Assembly: GCF_030316895.1 (NCBI RefSeq)
Contig: NZ_JASZYV010000002.1
Coordinates: forward strand, 434,001 to 498,000
From: Variovorax dokdonensis
GTDB taxonomy: Bacteria; Pseudomonadota; Gammaproteobacteria; Burkholderiales; Burkholderiaceae_C
DNA length: 64,000 nucleotides
Reading direction: 5' to 3'
This document shows positions 35,530 to 42,952 of this stretch, in pieces. Made by a program: the position numbers and the translations under genes. The notes under the pieces are model-generated. The model was given only the letters and a program-made list of their open reading frames with translations. It had not been told where the DNA came from and made no database searches. Positions within the stretch are counted from its first letter, which is position 1. Each line of letters opens with the position of its first letter.

Positions 35530-36312
35530 ATGCAAGACACGCTCACTTCCGGCGAAAGCACTGAACTGGTCCGCCTCTGGCGGCGCCGGCAGCAGTTGTC
35601 GCCCGACGAGATGGGGCGCATGTACCGCATCGTCGGCGACGCCCTGCGCCACTGCAATCCGCCGGAGCTCAAGGTGCTCGGCGAAGGCCGCCAGGAACTG
35701 GTCGCGCAGTTCATCTATGTGAAAGTGCTGCGGCTGGATGCCGATCCGGACGAGGGCGAGGAGGGCAACGGCGCCGCCGTGCAGGACGACGAGGCCGGCT
35801 CGGGCAGCGCGCCCTCGACCGCCTACGCCCTGTGCGCCTACTTCCGCCGCTACCTGATCGACTGCACCCGCGCCAGCAGCTTCAGGCGCAAGTTGTCGCT
35901 GGGCGACCAGGTGAGCGATGCGCAACTCGACGCTCAACTGGGCAGCCAGGATGCACACGAAGACGACAGCCTGGCCGAGCACGGCCTGTCCGACGCCCGG
36001 GTGCAGCAGGCCGCGCGCGAGTTCATCCAGGGCCTGCCCGAACCCGAACGCCTGCTGCTGTGCGAGGGCTTTGGCCAGGAAGCGGCCGGCGGACTGTCGG
36101 GCGTGGCCGCCAGACATGCCATTGCGTCCTACCACTATCGGGCCGGCCGGCTGGGGCTGGTGCACAAGCGCCAGAGCCTTCCGGCCGACTACGCCCGCAC
36201 CCAGTTGGGCGGGTGGATCCAGAACACCTTGGGCATCGCCATCGTGCCCGACAACATGGCGGCCATCTTGCGGGTCTTCAAAATCCTGGGTGCTGAAGCG
36301 TCTTGGGTCTAG
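35530..36312 (+). CDS. Divergent sigma-70-like regulator (ECF-like)
   Basis: 260-aa soluble protein. Residues about 50-125 (ELVAQFIYVKVLRL ... AYALCAYFRRYLIDCTRASSFRRK) resemble sigma region 2 with an acidic, Gly/Ser-rich insert. Residues about 160-220 (REFIQGLPEPERLLLCEGFGQEAAGGLSGVAARHAIASYHYRAGRLGLVHKR) resemble the region 4 helix-turn-helix. The match is weak but in the right order and spacing. It is followed 10 bases later by a single-span membrane protein and then a caspase-like protease, so it may be a sigma factor held by that membrane protein. It could instead be a non-transcriptional adaptor. Confidence 0.6.
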   Translation: MQDTLTSGESTELVRLWRRRQQLSPDEMGRMYRIVGDALRHCNPPELKVLGEGRQELVAQFIYVKVLRLDADPDEGEEGNGAAVQDDEAGSGSAPSTAYALCAYFRRYLIDCTRASSFRRKLSLGDQVSDAQLDAQLGSQDAHEDDSLAEHGLSDARVQQAAREFIQGLPEPERLLLCEGFGQEAAGGLSGVAARHAIASYHYRAGRLGLVHKRQSLPADYARTQLGGWIQNTLGIAIVPDNMAAILRVFKILGAEASWV

Positions 36313-36322
36313 AGGACCCCCT

Positions 36323-37483
36323 ATGCCCAATGAACTATGGCCACCGCTCCAAGTCATCCGTGCCCACCTGGAGCCGGGTGCGCCCGCTGCCGGCGGCCAT
36401 CCGCCGCCGGGCGATACGCCGGATGCGCAAGGCGCCCCGGCCGATGCCGGCGCCGACCTGTTGCTGCCCATCACCGAGCTGGCGCGACGCCGCGAGGCGC
36501 TGGCGGCGCGCAACTTCGGCGCGCGCTGGGCGCCTGGCCGCATCGTCAGCGTGCTGCACGAAGGGCGCCTGCTGGGCGTGCTGCTCGATCGCCAGCTTCC
36601 GGACGGTGCCTGGCAAGGCTTCATGGCCGCCGGCGAAGCCGACTGGGCCGGCGTGCACGACGTGCTGCTGGAGCCCGATGACGAACCCTTCGAACCGCTG
36701 TTCGGCATGGTCCAGGCCTGGAACGTCGTGACGCTCATGCCCTCGCCGCAGTGGGTGGCGCGGGTGCAGGGCGAGCTGTCGGCGACCCGGCTGGCGGCCG
36801 TGCGCGCCGTGCATGACGAATTCGCCGCCGGCCAGGCGACGGACATCGAACCTCAGCCCGGCCGCATCGCGCTTCGCGCCACCGGCGGCGGCGCCTTCAG
36901 CGTGCTCAGTGGCACGCCCCTGGGCGCGCGCGACGAGCGCGCGGCCTATCAGCATCTCTATCGCGATGTGGCCGCTCGCCTGGTTGCCAGCGGCAAGGGC
37001 GCGGACATGCCTTCGAATGCCCGCTTCGCCGCGGCCGCGCCGGCGGCGCCAGACACGGGCGCAGCCGCGGGCTCTTCCGGCACGCGCACCGCCACCGCGG
37101 ACGACGACGCGCAGTCCGCCTGGTCCCGCCTGCGCCGCTGGCTCGGTGCCGACGGCTGGGTGCGGCCGGCATTCGCCGCGCTCGCGCTGGTGGTGGTCGT
37201 GCAGAACATCGTGCCCATGGGCATGCGCGTGGATCCGGCCGAGGACGAGGTGCGCTTTCGCGGTGCGCCGCAATTGCATGGCGACCCCTCCGCCGACCTG
37301 GTGCTCCAGTGGAAAGCCGGCGTGCGCATCGAAGAAGCGCAGCGCCTTCTGCAAACCCAGCAGGCCGACATCGTGGCCGGCCCTGATGCGCGCGGAATGT
37401 GGTTTGTGCGTGTGCCCGACCCGGCGGCCGCGCGAGCCGCGCTGGCCGCCTCGCCGCTGGTCGAATCCGTCGGGCTGCCCTGA
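36323..37483 (+). CDS. Single-span membrane protein, possible anti-sigma factor
   Basis: 386-aa protein with a cytoplasmic N-part (about 1-278), one hydrophobic segment (about 279-300, VRPAFAALALVVVVQNIVPMGM) and a periplasmic tail of about 85 residues. The tail (VLQWKAGVRIEEAQRLLQTQQADIVAGPDARGMWFVRVPD...AAARAALAASPLVESV) looks like the small alpha/beta domain found at the end of many anti-sigma factors and related to protease propeptide inhibitors; this is pattern memory. No zinc-binding HxxxCxxC motif is present. Shape and position between a sigma-like gene and a secreted caspase suggest a membrane-held regulator. GAGGA lies before ATG 36323. Confidence 0.6.
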   Translation: MPNELWPPLQVIRAHLEPGAPAAGGHPPPGDTPDAQGAPADAGADLLLPITELARRREALAARNFGARWAPGRIVSVLHEGRLLGVLLDRQLPDGAWQGFMAAGEADWAGVHDVLLEPDDEPFEPLFGMVQAWNVVTLMPSPQWVARVQGELSATRLAAVRAVHDEFAAGQATDIEPQPGRIALRATGGGAFSVLSGTPLGARDERAAYQHLYRDVAARLVASGKGADMPSNARFAAAAPAAPDTGAAAGSSGTRTATADDDAQSAWSRLRRWLGADGWVRPAFAALALVVVVQNIVPMGMRVDPAEDEVRFRGAPQLHGDPSADLVLQWKAGVRIEEAQRLLQTQQADIVAGPDARGMWFVRVPDPAAARAALAASPLVESVGLP

Positions 37484-37501
37484 GCCCACGCAAGGTCAAC
37501 C

Positions 37502-39556
37502 ATGCGTTCACCGCTGCTTCGCCGCCTGCCGCACCTGCTGGTGCTGTGGCTGGCGTTGACGGCCGCGCTGCCCGCATCGGCCACTGCTCGGGCGTTGCTG
37601 GTCGGCGTGTCCGAACTGGCCAACCAGAGCCCGTCGCTGTGGCTGCAGGCGCCGCGCAACGACGTGCTGCTCATGCGCAACACGCTGCAGCAGCAAGGCG
37701 TCTCGCAGGCCGACATCTCGATGCTGGCCGATGGCGTGGCCGGCGCCCGGCCGCCCGATGCGCAGGGCATCCACGACGCGTTGGCCGCGCTGCTGGCGCG
37801 CTCGCGCAGCGGTGACTTCGTGCTGCTTTACTTTTCCGGCCATGGCACGCGCGTGCGCGACCGGGCCAAGCGTTACGCCGAGCCCGATGGCCTGGCCGAG
37901 AACTTCCTGGCCCGCGACGCCCAGCTTGGCCCCGGCGGCGGCGACATGCCGCTGGCCGGCGGCCTGCGCGACGTGGATTTCGACGGCTGGATCCGCGCCT
38001 TCCTCGCCCGGGGCGTCTTCGTGTGGTCGGTGTTCGACACCTGCGCGGCGGCCTCCATGACGCGCGGCGTGCGAAGCCTCGGCGGCGACGCGCAGCGCAA
38101 CGATCCTCAGTCCGACGACGACCCGGTGCGGTTTCGAGGCATCCGTGTTGACCAGCTCGCGCAGGCGCCGGCCGGAACGGCGCTGCCCGCCGACCTGGCG
38201 CCGCCCGACGCGCCGCCGCTGCCGCGCGCGCGTTACGTCGCCTTCTTCGCGTCCGAGAGCCACCAGGTCACCCCCGAGCTTCGCCTGCCGCGCGGCGATC
38301 GATCGGCGCGGCCGCAGGGGCTGCTGACCTGGGCGCTGGCGCAGGCGCTGGCCCGCCGGCCCGCCAGCTACCGCGCCTTGTACAACGACGTCGTCTCGCT
38401 CTATGCACCCGTGGTCGCCGAACTGGAGTCGCGCTTTCCGGCACGCGATCTGCCTTCGCCGGTGGCCGAGGGCAACCTCGACCTGCCGGTCCTGCGCAAT
38501 GCGCCTGCGCCGCTGTCGACGCGGCCGGTCTGGCCGGCACGCCGCGCAGGCGGCCAGTTGGCGATGAGCGTCGGCCTGCTCGACGGGCTGGAGCCGGGTC
38601 AGTCGGTGCGCGTGCTCGCCACGCTCGACGACGGCACGCAGCGTTCTGCCAACGCACGGCTGGAGCGGGTGGATGGCGGCAGCGCGCATCTGCCGGTGCC
38701 CTCTGCGCTGGCCGACGCGGGCGATGCGGCGTTGTGGGGTGTCACGCCGCTGGCCGATCCGCCTTCGGCATTGCTGCGCGTGCAAGCGCCCCGGCCGTTG
38801 CCCGATGCCATCAGCCTTGCGTATCCGGCGGCCATTCGCGTGGTGCCGGAAGGCGGCGCCGAGGCCGCCGACGTGCAGCTCATGGCAGAAGGCGGCGGCA
38901 CTCGGCTGCGCATCCTTTCGGCCGAGCTGGCCGCGTTGACGAGCGCACAGCCCCCCGCGTTGCGGGACGAGGGCGAACTGCGCGATTACCTCGCGGCGCT
39001 GGCCGAGCTCAAATGGCTGGGCCGGCTGCGGCAATTGGCTCAAGGCAATGGGCTGGCGGGCTTCGAGGCCATGCTGGAAACCTGGGCGGGCGACCGCCTG
39101 GTGCGCAGCCAGCCCGCGTTGCGGGCCGATGGCCAGCCCCTTGCCGCCGGCGAACGCGTGGCACTCAACGTGCGCAACACCAGCGGGCAGTCGATCGATC
39201 TGGTGGTCGTCGGCATCGAGGCGGACGGCGCCGTCCGGCAGGTGTATCCGCAGGCCATCAGCGAGAGCAATCGTTTCGAACGCGGCACGCGCGAGCAACC
39301 GGCGCAGCAGCGCTTCGATCTGTCCTGGCTCGAACCGGCGCGTGGTGGTCGCTTGCTGGTGGTGGCGGCGCCCGCCGCGCCGTTTTCCGCGCCGCGCCTG
39401 TTCGGCTCCGCGCCGCCCGATGCACTGCCCGGCTTGCGGCTGCGCGGCGCGCTCCAGCGCGACGACGAGCGGCAAGCCTATGGCGCCCTGGCCGTGTGGC
39501 CACCCGGCGCACCCTCCACCGAACCCATCCCATCGACCCGACGGAGCACCCCATGA
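37502..39556 (+). CDS. Secreted caspase-like cysteine peptidase (C14 fold) with DUF4384-like tail
   Basis: 684-aa protein with a signal peptide (ends about ATA-RA, residue 29). The peptidase domain (about 30-310) starts ARALLVGVSELAN and has the catalytic pair His114 (YFSGHGTRV) and Cys181 (FDTCAAAS). The rest is a beta-rich region; about residues 545-600 (LNVRNTSGQSIDLVVVGIEADGAVRQVYPQ) resembles DUF4384, also present on the kinase of this locus. The protease should act in the periplasm. It is 18 bases after the membrane protein and overlaps the Hcp-like gene by 4 bases, so it belongs to the T6SS transcript. Confidence 0.85.
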   Translation: MRSPLLRRLPHLLVLWLALTAALPASATARALLVGVSELANQSPSLWLQAPRNDVLLMRNTLQQQGVSQADISMLADGVAGARPPDAQGIHDALAALLARSRSGDFVLLYFSGHGTRVRDRAKRYAEPDGLAENFLARDAQLGPGGGDMPLAGGLRDVDFDGWIRAFLARGVFVWSVFDTCAAASMTRGVRSLGGDAQRNDPQSDDDPVRFRGIRVDQLAQAPAGTALPADLAPPDAPPLPRARYVAFFASESHQVTPELRLPRGDRSARPQGLLTWALAQALARRPASYRALYNDVVSLYAPVVAELESRFPARDLPSPVAEGNLDLPVLRNAPAPLSTRPVWPARRAGGQLAMSVGLLDGLEPGQSVRVLATLDDGTQRSANARLERVDGGSAHLPVPSALADAGDAALWGVTPLADPPSALLRVQAPRPLPDAISLAYPAAIRVVPEGGAEAADVQLMAEGGGTRLRILSAELAALTSAQPPALRDEGELRDYLAALAELKWLGRLRQLAQGNGLAGFEAMLETWAGDRLVRSQPALRADGQPLAAGERVALNVRNTSGQSIDLVVVGIEADGAVRQVYPQAISESNRFERGTREQPAQQRFDLSWLEPARGGRLLVVAAPAAPFSAPRLFGSAPPDALPGLRLRGALQRDDERQAYGALAVWPPGAPSTEPIPSTRRSTP

Positions 39557-40110
39557 GCTGGAAACTTGACGGAACCCTGGATCCCGACGAGGCGCTTCGC
39601 CTGCTCGATCACATGTCGGGCGAATCGGGCAACGACTTCCTCATGCTCATCGAGAGCAAGGGAAGTCCGGTGGAAGGCGACTCGAAGCGCAAGTTCGAAG
39701 ACGGCAAGCAGCGCATGCGCATTGCCGGCTACAGCTACCTGTCGGAGATCCGCCGGCCGCCCGGCAGCACCAAGGGCCAGGTCGCGATGAGCGCCATGAT
39801 CGTGGTGCGCGAATGCGATGCCGCCACCGCCACCATCGCGAGCTTGCTGAAGAACCAGGAGAGCGACCTGAAGGTGCAGATCTCGATCTTCAAGGCCGGT
39901 GGCGACAGCTCTTCGGAGCAGCAGCCGATGCTGGAGTTCATGCTCGAAGAAGCGCGCATCGACACCCAGGCCATTCTCACCGGCGGCAACCCTCGACGCC
40001 CTTGCGAGATCATCTACTTCATGCCGCGCAAGATGGAAATCCGATCCGCGCCGCAGCAGCAGACCGGCTTGCGCGGTGCGGTCAGGACCTGCATGTTGAC
40101 GCAGCCCTAG
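39553..40110 (+). CDS. Hcp-like (TssD family) protein, divergent
   Basis: 185-aa protein. From residue 30 it shows an Hcp-like order: LIESKGSPVEGDSKRKFEDGKQRMRIAGYSYLSEIRR, then KGQVAMSAMIVVRECDAATATIASLLKNQESDLKVQISIFKAGG, EQQPMLEFMLEEARIDTQAIL and a C-terminal FMPRKMEI. Hcp rings build the T6SS inner tube. The N-terminal 25 residues (MSWKLDGTLDPDEALRLLDH) are not typical. It could be the tube protein or an Hcp-related effector carrier. ATGA overlap with the caspase gene. No canonical hcp is seen elsewhere in the window. Confidence 0.65.
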   Translation: MSWKLDGTLDPDEALRLLDHMSGESGNDFLMLIESKGSPVEGDSKRKFEDGKQRMRIAGYSYLSEIRRPPGSTKGQVAMSAMIVVRECDAATATIASLLKNQESDLKVQISIFKAGGDSSSEQQPMLEFMLEEARIDTQAILTGGNPRRPCEIIYFMPRKMEIRSAPQQQTGLRGAVRTCMLTQP

Positions 40111-40132
40111 CGGGGCGCGCCGCGATCGACCT

Positions 40133-40960
40133 CTATTGGGTCATGACCGTGCGGTTGAACTCAAAGACCGACATCTTTCCGTTCACGGTGACCTCGAATC
40201 GAATCAGATCATCCTTGTTTGGGTAAGGATCGCAGCAGCCCTTCAGGATCAGTGTGCCGGATACCAGCTTCAATGGGTCGACCGTATTCATCTGCAGTAT
40301 CGAACCTGCAGCTTGTTCGAGAGCCTGAGCGGTGTACTCGATCTGCTGAATTCCCAATGCGGTCCCGCCCGCGACGGCTCCGCCCGCAAGAATTCCGCTC
40401 ATCGGATCGTAAACGCGGACGCTGTTCGAGCCCGCAAATGTCGTCATGCCGCCGCGGCCAGAAACATAGCCCGAATAGCTTCCGGAATACGTTCGATGTG
40501 AAGCACCGTAGGCCGCTGCGCCGGCGGCAAGACCCCCAACGATTGCAAGGGCAATCTGTTGAGCACGCTTGTTGGATTCAATCTCGGCCGAACGTTCGAG
40601 ATAGGTGTAGATCGGGACCTCTTGACCACGGAAAAACGCCTTGACGTTTGTGGTGTCGAAGCTCACCGGCTCGGACGAATTGTTTGCGAAGCCGATGATG
40701 AAGGTCGGATCTTTCGTGCCCTGCTTCTTGAATGCCGGGTACATGAAGATTTCTTGAGCCTCCGACCTCTGCGTCAGTGTCCCCACCCCTTGTGCATATC
40801 GCAGAACTTGATCTGAACTGCTTTGCTTGGGTCCGTAAGACACGACTGTCGAGCAACCTGTGATGGCGATGGAGCACGCTAGCGCGCTCGCAATTCTTTT
40901 CAACCCTCGTGTTTGTGAACGATCCTTCGTCCCCAAATTCACTGTTTGCAACTGACTCAA
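40133..40960 (-). CDS. Predicted lipoprotein, lower-GC, inverted within the T6SS locus
   Basis: 275-aa protein with lipobox ITGC near residue 36 after a hydrophobic stretch (LKRIASALACSIAITGC). The mature part has VSYGPKQSSSDQVLRYAQG, a Gly/Ala-rich hydrophobic segment (ALAIVGGLAAGAAAYGASH) and ends in a beta-like region with KGCCDPYPNKDDLIRFEV. ATG 40960 gives a long signal region; a later GTG at 40939 is possible. Base composition and codon use are clearly less GC-rich than its neighbours and it runs against them, so it looks acquired. Not TssJ by size or sequence. Function unknown. Confidence 0.7.
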   Translation of the reverse strand: MSQLQTVNLGTKDRSQTRGLKRIASALACSIAITGCSTVVSYGPKQSSSDQVLRYAQGVGTLTQRSEAQEIFMYPAFKKQGTKDPTFIIGFANNSSEPVSFDTTNVKAFFRGQEVPIYTYLERSAEIESNKRAQQIALAIVGGLAAGAAAYGASHRTYSGSYSGYVSGRGGMTTFAGSNSVRVYDPMSGILAGGAVAGGTALGIQQIEYTAQALEQAAGSILQMNTVDPLKLVSGTLILKGCCDPYPNKDDLIRFEVTVNGKMSVFEFNRTVMTQ

Positions 40961-41597
40961 CTTTTCCTCTTGGCTGGAGCTATTTACCGAACCGATTCTG
41001 GGTGGGCTCGACGCAATGCCAAAGGAAATTTGTCTCGGCGCGTTTGAGTTCTATTTCATCAAAGTTGATGAAAGCAACCAAATGTCTCGCGATATGGAAT
41101 GATCGTGTGTCAAACGCTTCAACTACTTGAACTCGTGCTCATGCTCATGACGCAAATGAGCTCATGGCCCTCATGACGGAGGACTGGGTACTCGAAGAGT
41201 CTGCCGGTCCCGAAGTCTGCAGCCAAAGGGGCGCAGGGCGCAGCCGCCGTGCGTGCCACTTTCGTAGACGTCTGGACCAACTATCCTGGCGCGCAATGGA
41301 GCGACGAGCGTTACTTCGTCTTCGGCGAGTTGTTCAGCCTCGCAGCAACAGGATCGCTCTGAAGGGTTCGTACTGGTAACGGCCGTCTCTTGCGGCCTAG
41401 GCGGGGACGCCTTCGTTCATCGGCAACCACGAGTCGCGCATTGCCATGCCTCAACGGCATACGCCGCCCGGTGGATGGCGTGGGCCGCTTGCCTGCGTAA
41501 GCTCCCTCGATCGCTGGCTGCCCGTGCCCGTTGCCGACGCATGAGCGGCTGCCCGCGCGCCTGCGTGCTTCTTCGAACGTCCTTGCAAAGGCCCGCC
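40961..41597. other. Gene-poor low-GC block inside the T6SS locus
   Basis: No convincing complete gene in 637 bases. The first 200 bases are markedly AT-richer than the rest of the window. They hold a perfect palindrome TTTCATCAA-AG-TTGATGAAA (41054-41073) and four CTCATG copies (41138-41177). From about 41190 to 41361 a frame without a start codon (KSAAKGAQGAAAV... to ...FSLAATGSL, stop TGA) has protein-like composition, for example ATFVDVWTNYPG, and may be the remnant of a gene. The last 200 bases are GC-rich again and precede tagJ. Confidence 0.55.
41054..41073. promoter_or_regulatory. Perfect 9-bp palindrome, operator-like
   Basis: TTTCATCAA and TTGATGAAA around a 2-base centre, about 95 bases upstream of the minus-strand lipoprotein start. 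Size and symmetry fit a dimeric repressor site; no matching regulator gene is in the window. Confidence 0.45.
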
Positions 41598-42449
41598 ATG
41601 ACCCGCTCTGCAGAACTGCTTCAGGCGTCCGACCCTGCCGGTGCACTCAAGGCCCTGACCGACGAGATCCGCGCCAGGCCGGCCGATTCCAAGTTGCGCG
41701 TGTTCATGGCTCAACTGCTGTGCGTGGTGGGGCAATGGGAGCGCGCGCTCAATCAGCTCACCGTTGCGGCAGAGATGGACGCGCTGGCCGTGCCGATGAA
41801 GCAGGTCTACAGCGAGGCGATCCGCTGCGAGAGCCTGCGCGCCGACGTGTTCGCCGGCAAACGCACGCCCATGATCTTCGGCGAGCCCGACCAGTGGCTG
41901 GCTCTGTTGATCGAATCCCTTTTGCGCCAGGGCGCGGGCGAGGCGGATCTGGCCGAAGACTTGCGCGCACGCGCCTTCGACGCCGCCCCTGCCAGCCCCG
42001 GCACGCTGGACGGCCAGGCCTTCGACTGGCTGGCCGACGCCGACATGCGCATCGGCCCGGTGCTGGAGGCGTTCGTCAACGGTCGCTACTACTGGGTGCC
42101 TTTCTCGCGCCTTGCGCAGATCAAGCTCGATGCACCCGAGGACCTGCGCGACTTCGTCTGGCAGCCTGCGCACCTCGCCTTCCAGAACGGCGGCGAAGCG
42201 CTGGCGATGGTGCCAACCCGCTATGAAGGCAGCGAGCGCTGCCAGGACGGCGCACTGCAACTGGCGCGCAAGACCGAATGGCGCGAGCTTCGCCCCGACG
42301 TCTGGGCCGGCTGGGGCCAGCGCATGTGGAGCAGCAACATCGGCGAGGAAGGCTCGGAGCATCCGATCCTGGAAGTGCGCGAGATCAACTTCGACTCGAT
42401 GGACGACACGGGTGCTCCGGTCGCCGGCAACGAGGACAGAGGTGCCTGA
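41598..42449 (+). CDS. tagJ: Type VI accessory protein TagJ (ImpE)
   Basis: 283-aa ImpE-family protein that in Pseudomonas binds the sheath protein TssB and may assist ClpV-driven sheath recycling. It shows a TPR-like N-half (DPAGALKALTDEIRARPADSKLRVFMAQLLCVVGQWERALNQLTVAAEMD) and the ImpE block FVNGRYYWVPFSRLAQIKLDAPEDLRDFVWQPAHLAFQNGGEALAMVPTRYEGSE. ATG 41598 gives the family N-terminus; the 41 residues before it in the longer frame are not conserved. It overlaps tssE by 8 bases. Its partner TssB is not encoded in this window. Confidence 0.9.
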   Translation: MTRSAELLQASDPAGALKALTDEIRARPADSKLRVFMAQLLCVVGQWERALNQLTVAAEMDALAVPMKQVYSEAIRCESLRADVFAGKRTPMIFGEPDQWLALLIESLLRQGAGEADLAEDLRARAFDAAPASPGTLDGQAFDWLADADMRIGPVLEAFVNGRYYWVPFSRLAQIKLDAPEDLRDFVWQPAHLAFQNGGEALAMVPTRYEGSERCQDGALQLARKTEWRELRPDVWAGWGQRMWSSNIGEEGSEHPILEVREINFDSMDDTGAPVAGNEDRGA

Positions 42450-42948
42450 ACTCACCGCCCAGGAGCGGCTGCAGCCTTCGCTGCTCGATCGCCTGGTGGA
42501 CCACGCACCCGGCGAAACGCGCGAAGCCGACGAGCAGCGAGTCCTGACGCGCCAGGCATTGCGACAGGCGGTGCTGCGCGATCTCAGCTGGCTGTTCAAT
42601 GCGACGCAACTGGGCCCGGCCGTCATCGACGAGCGGCGCCATCCCCATGCGGCGAAGTCGGTGCTGAACTACGGATTGCCTATGCTGTCCGGCCAGTTCA
42701 CCTCCTCGGTGCAGCGTGTCAGCATGGAACAGGCGCTCAAGAGTGCGATCACGCAGTTCGAGCCGCGCATCCTGCCCCGCACCCTTGAAGTGGAACTCGT
42801 CATGGAAGGCTCGGCCATCGAATCGCACAACCGCATCGGCCTGACCATCCGCGGCATGTTGTGGGCCCAGCCAGTACCGCTCGAATTTCTGATGCGCAGC
42901 CGCATCGACCTGGAAGAAGGGCGCATCGAGATCGAGGAAGGGCGGTAG
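42442..42948 (+). CDS. tssE: Type VI baseplate protein TssE (gp25-like)
   Basis: Baseplate wedge protein of 168 aa, homologous to phage T4 gp25. The typical start SLLDRLVDHAPGE follows a short head; VLRDLSWLFNATQLGP and SVLNYGLPMLSGQF are the family blocks, and the final residues (RIDLEEGRIEIEEGR) fit. GTG 42442 (VPELTAQERLQPSLL) is chosen, with GAGGACAGAG upstream; it overlaps tagJ by 8 bases. tssF begins 4 bases after the stop. Confidence 0.93.
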   Translation: MPELTAQERLQPSLLDRLVDHAPGETREADEQRVLTRQALRQAVLRDLSWLFNATQLGPAVIDERRHPHAAKSVLNYGLPMLSGQFTSSVQRVSMEQALKSAITQFEPRILPRTLEVELVMEGSAIESHNRIGLTIRGMLWAQPVPLEFLMRSRIDLEEGRIEIEEGR

Positions 42949-42952
42949 TTCG

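Noticed and set aside
40133..40960. The inverted lipoprotein as TssJ
   Set aside because: Too long, wrong strand and no TssJ-like beta-sandwich pattern; TssJ is normally 150-180 aa beside tssK/tssL.
41138..41177. Repeated CTCATG as a CRISPR or short tandem array
   Set aside because: Only four 6-base copies with uneven spacing and no spacers of constant length.
41164..41379. 71-codon plus-strand frame as a gene
   Set aside because: Arg-rich translation without ribosome-binding site; a neighbouring frame has the more protein-like sequence.
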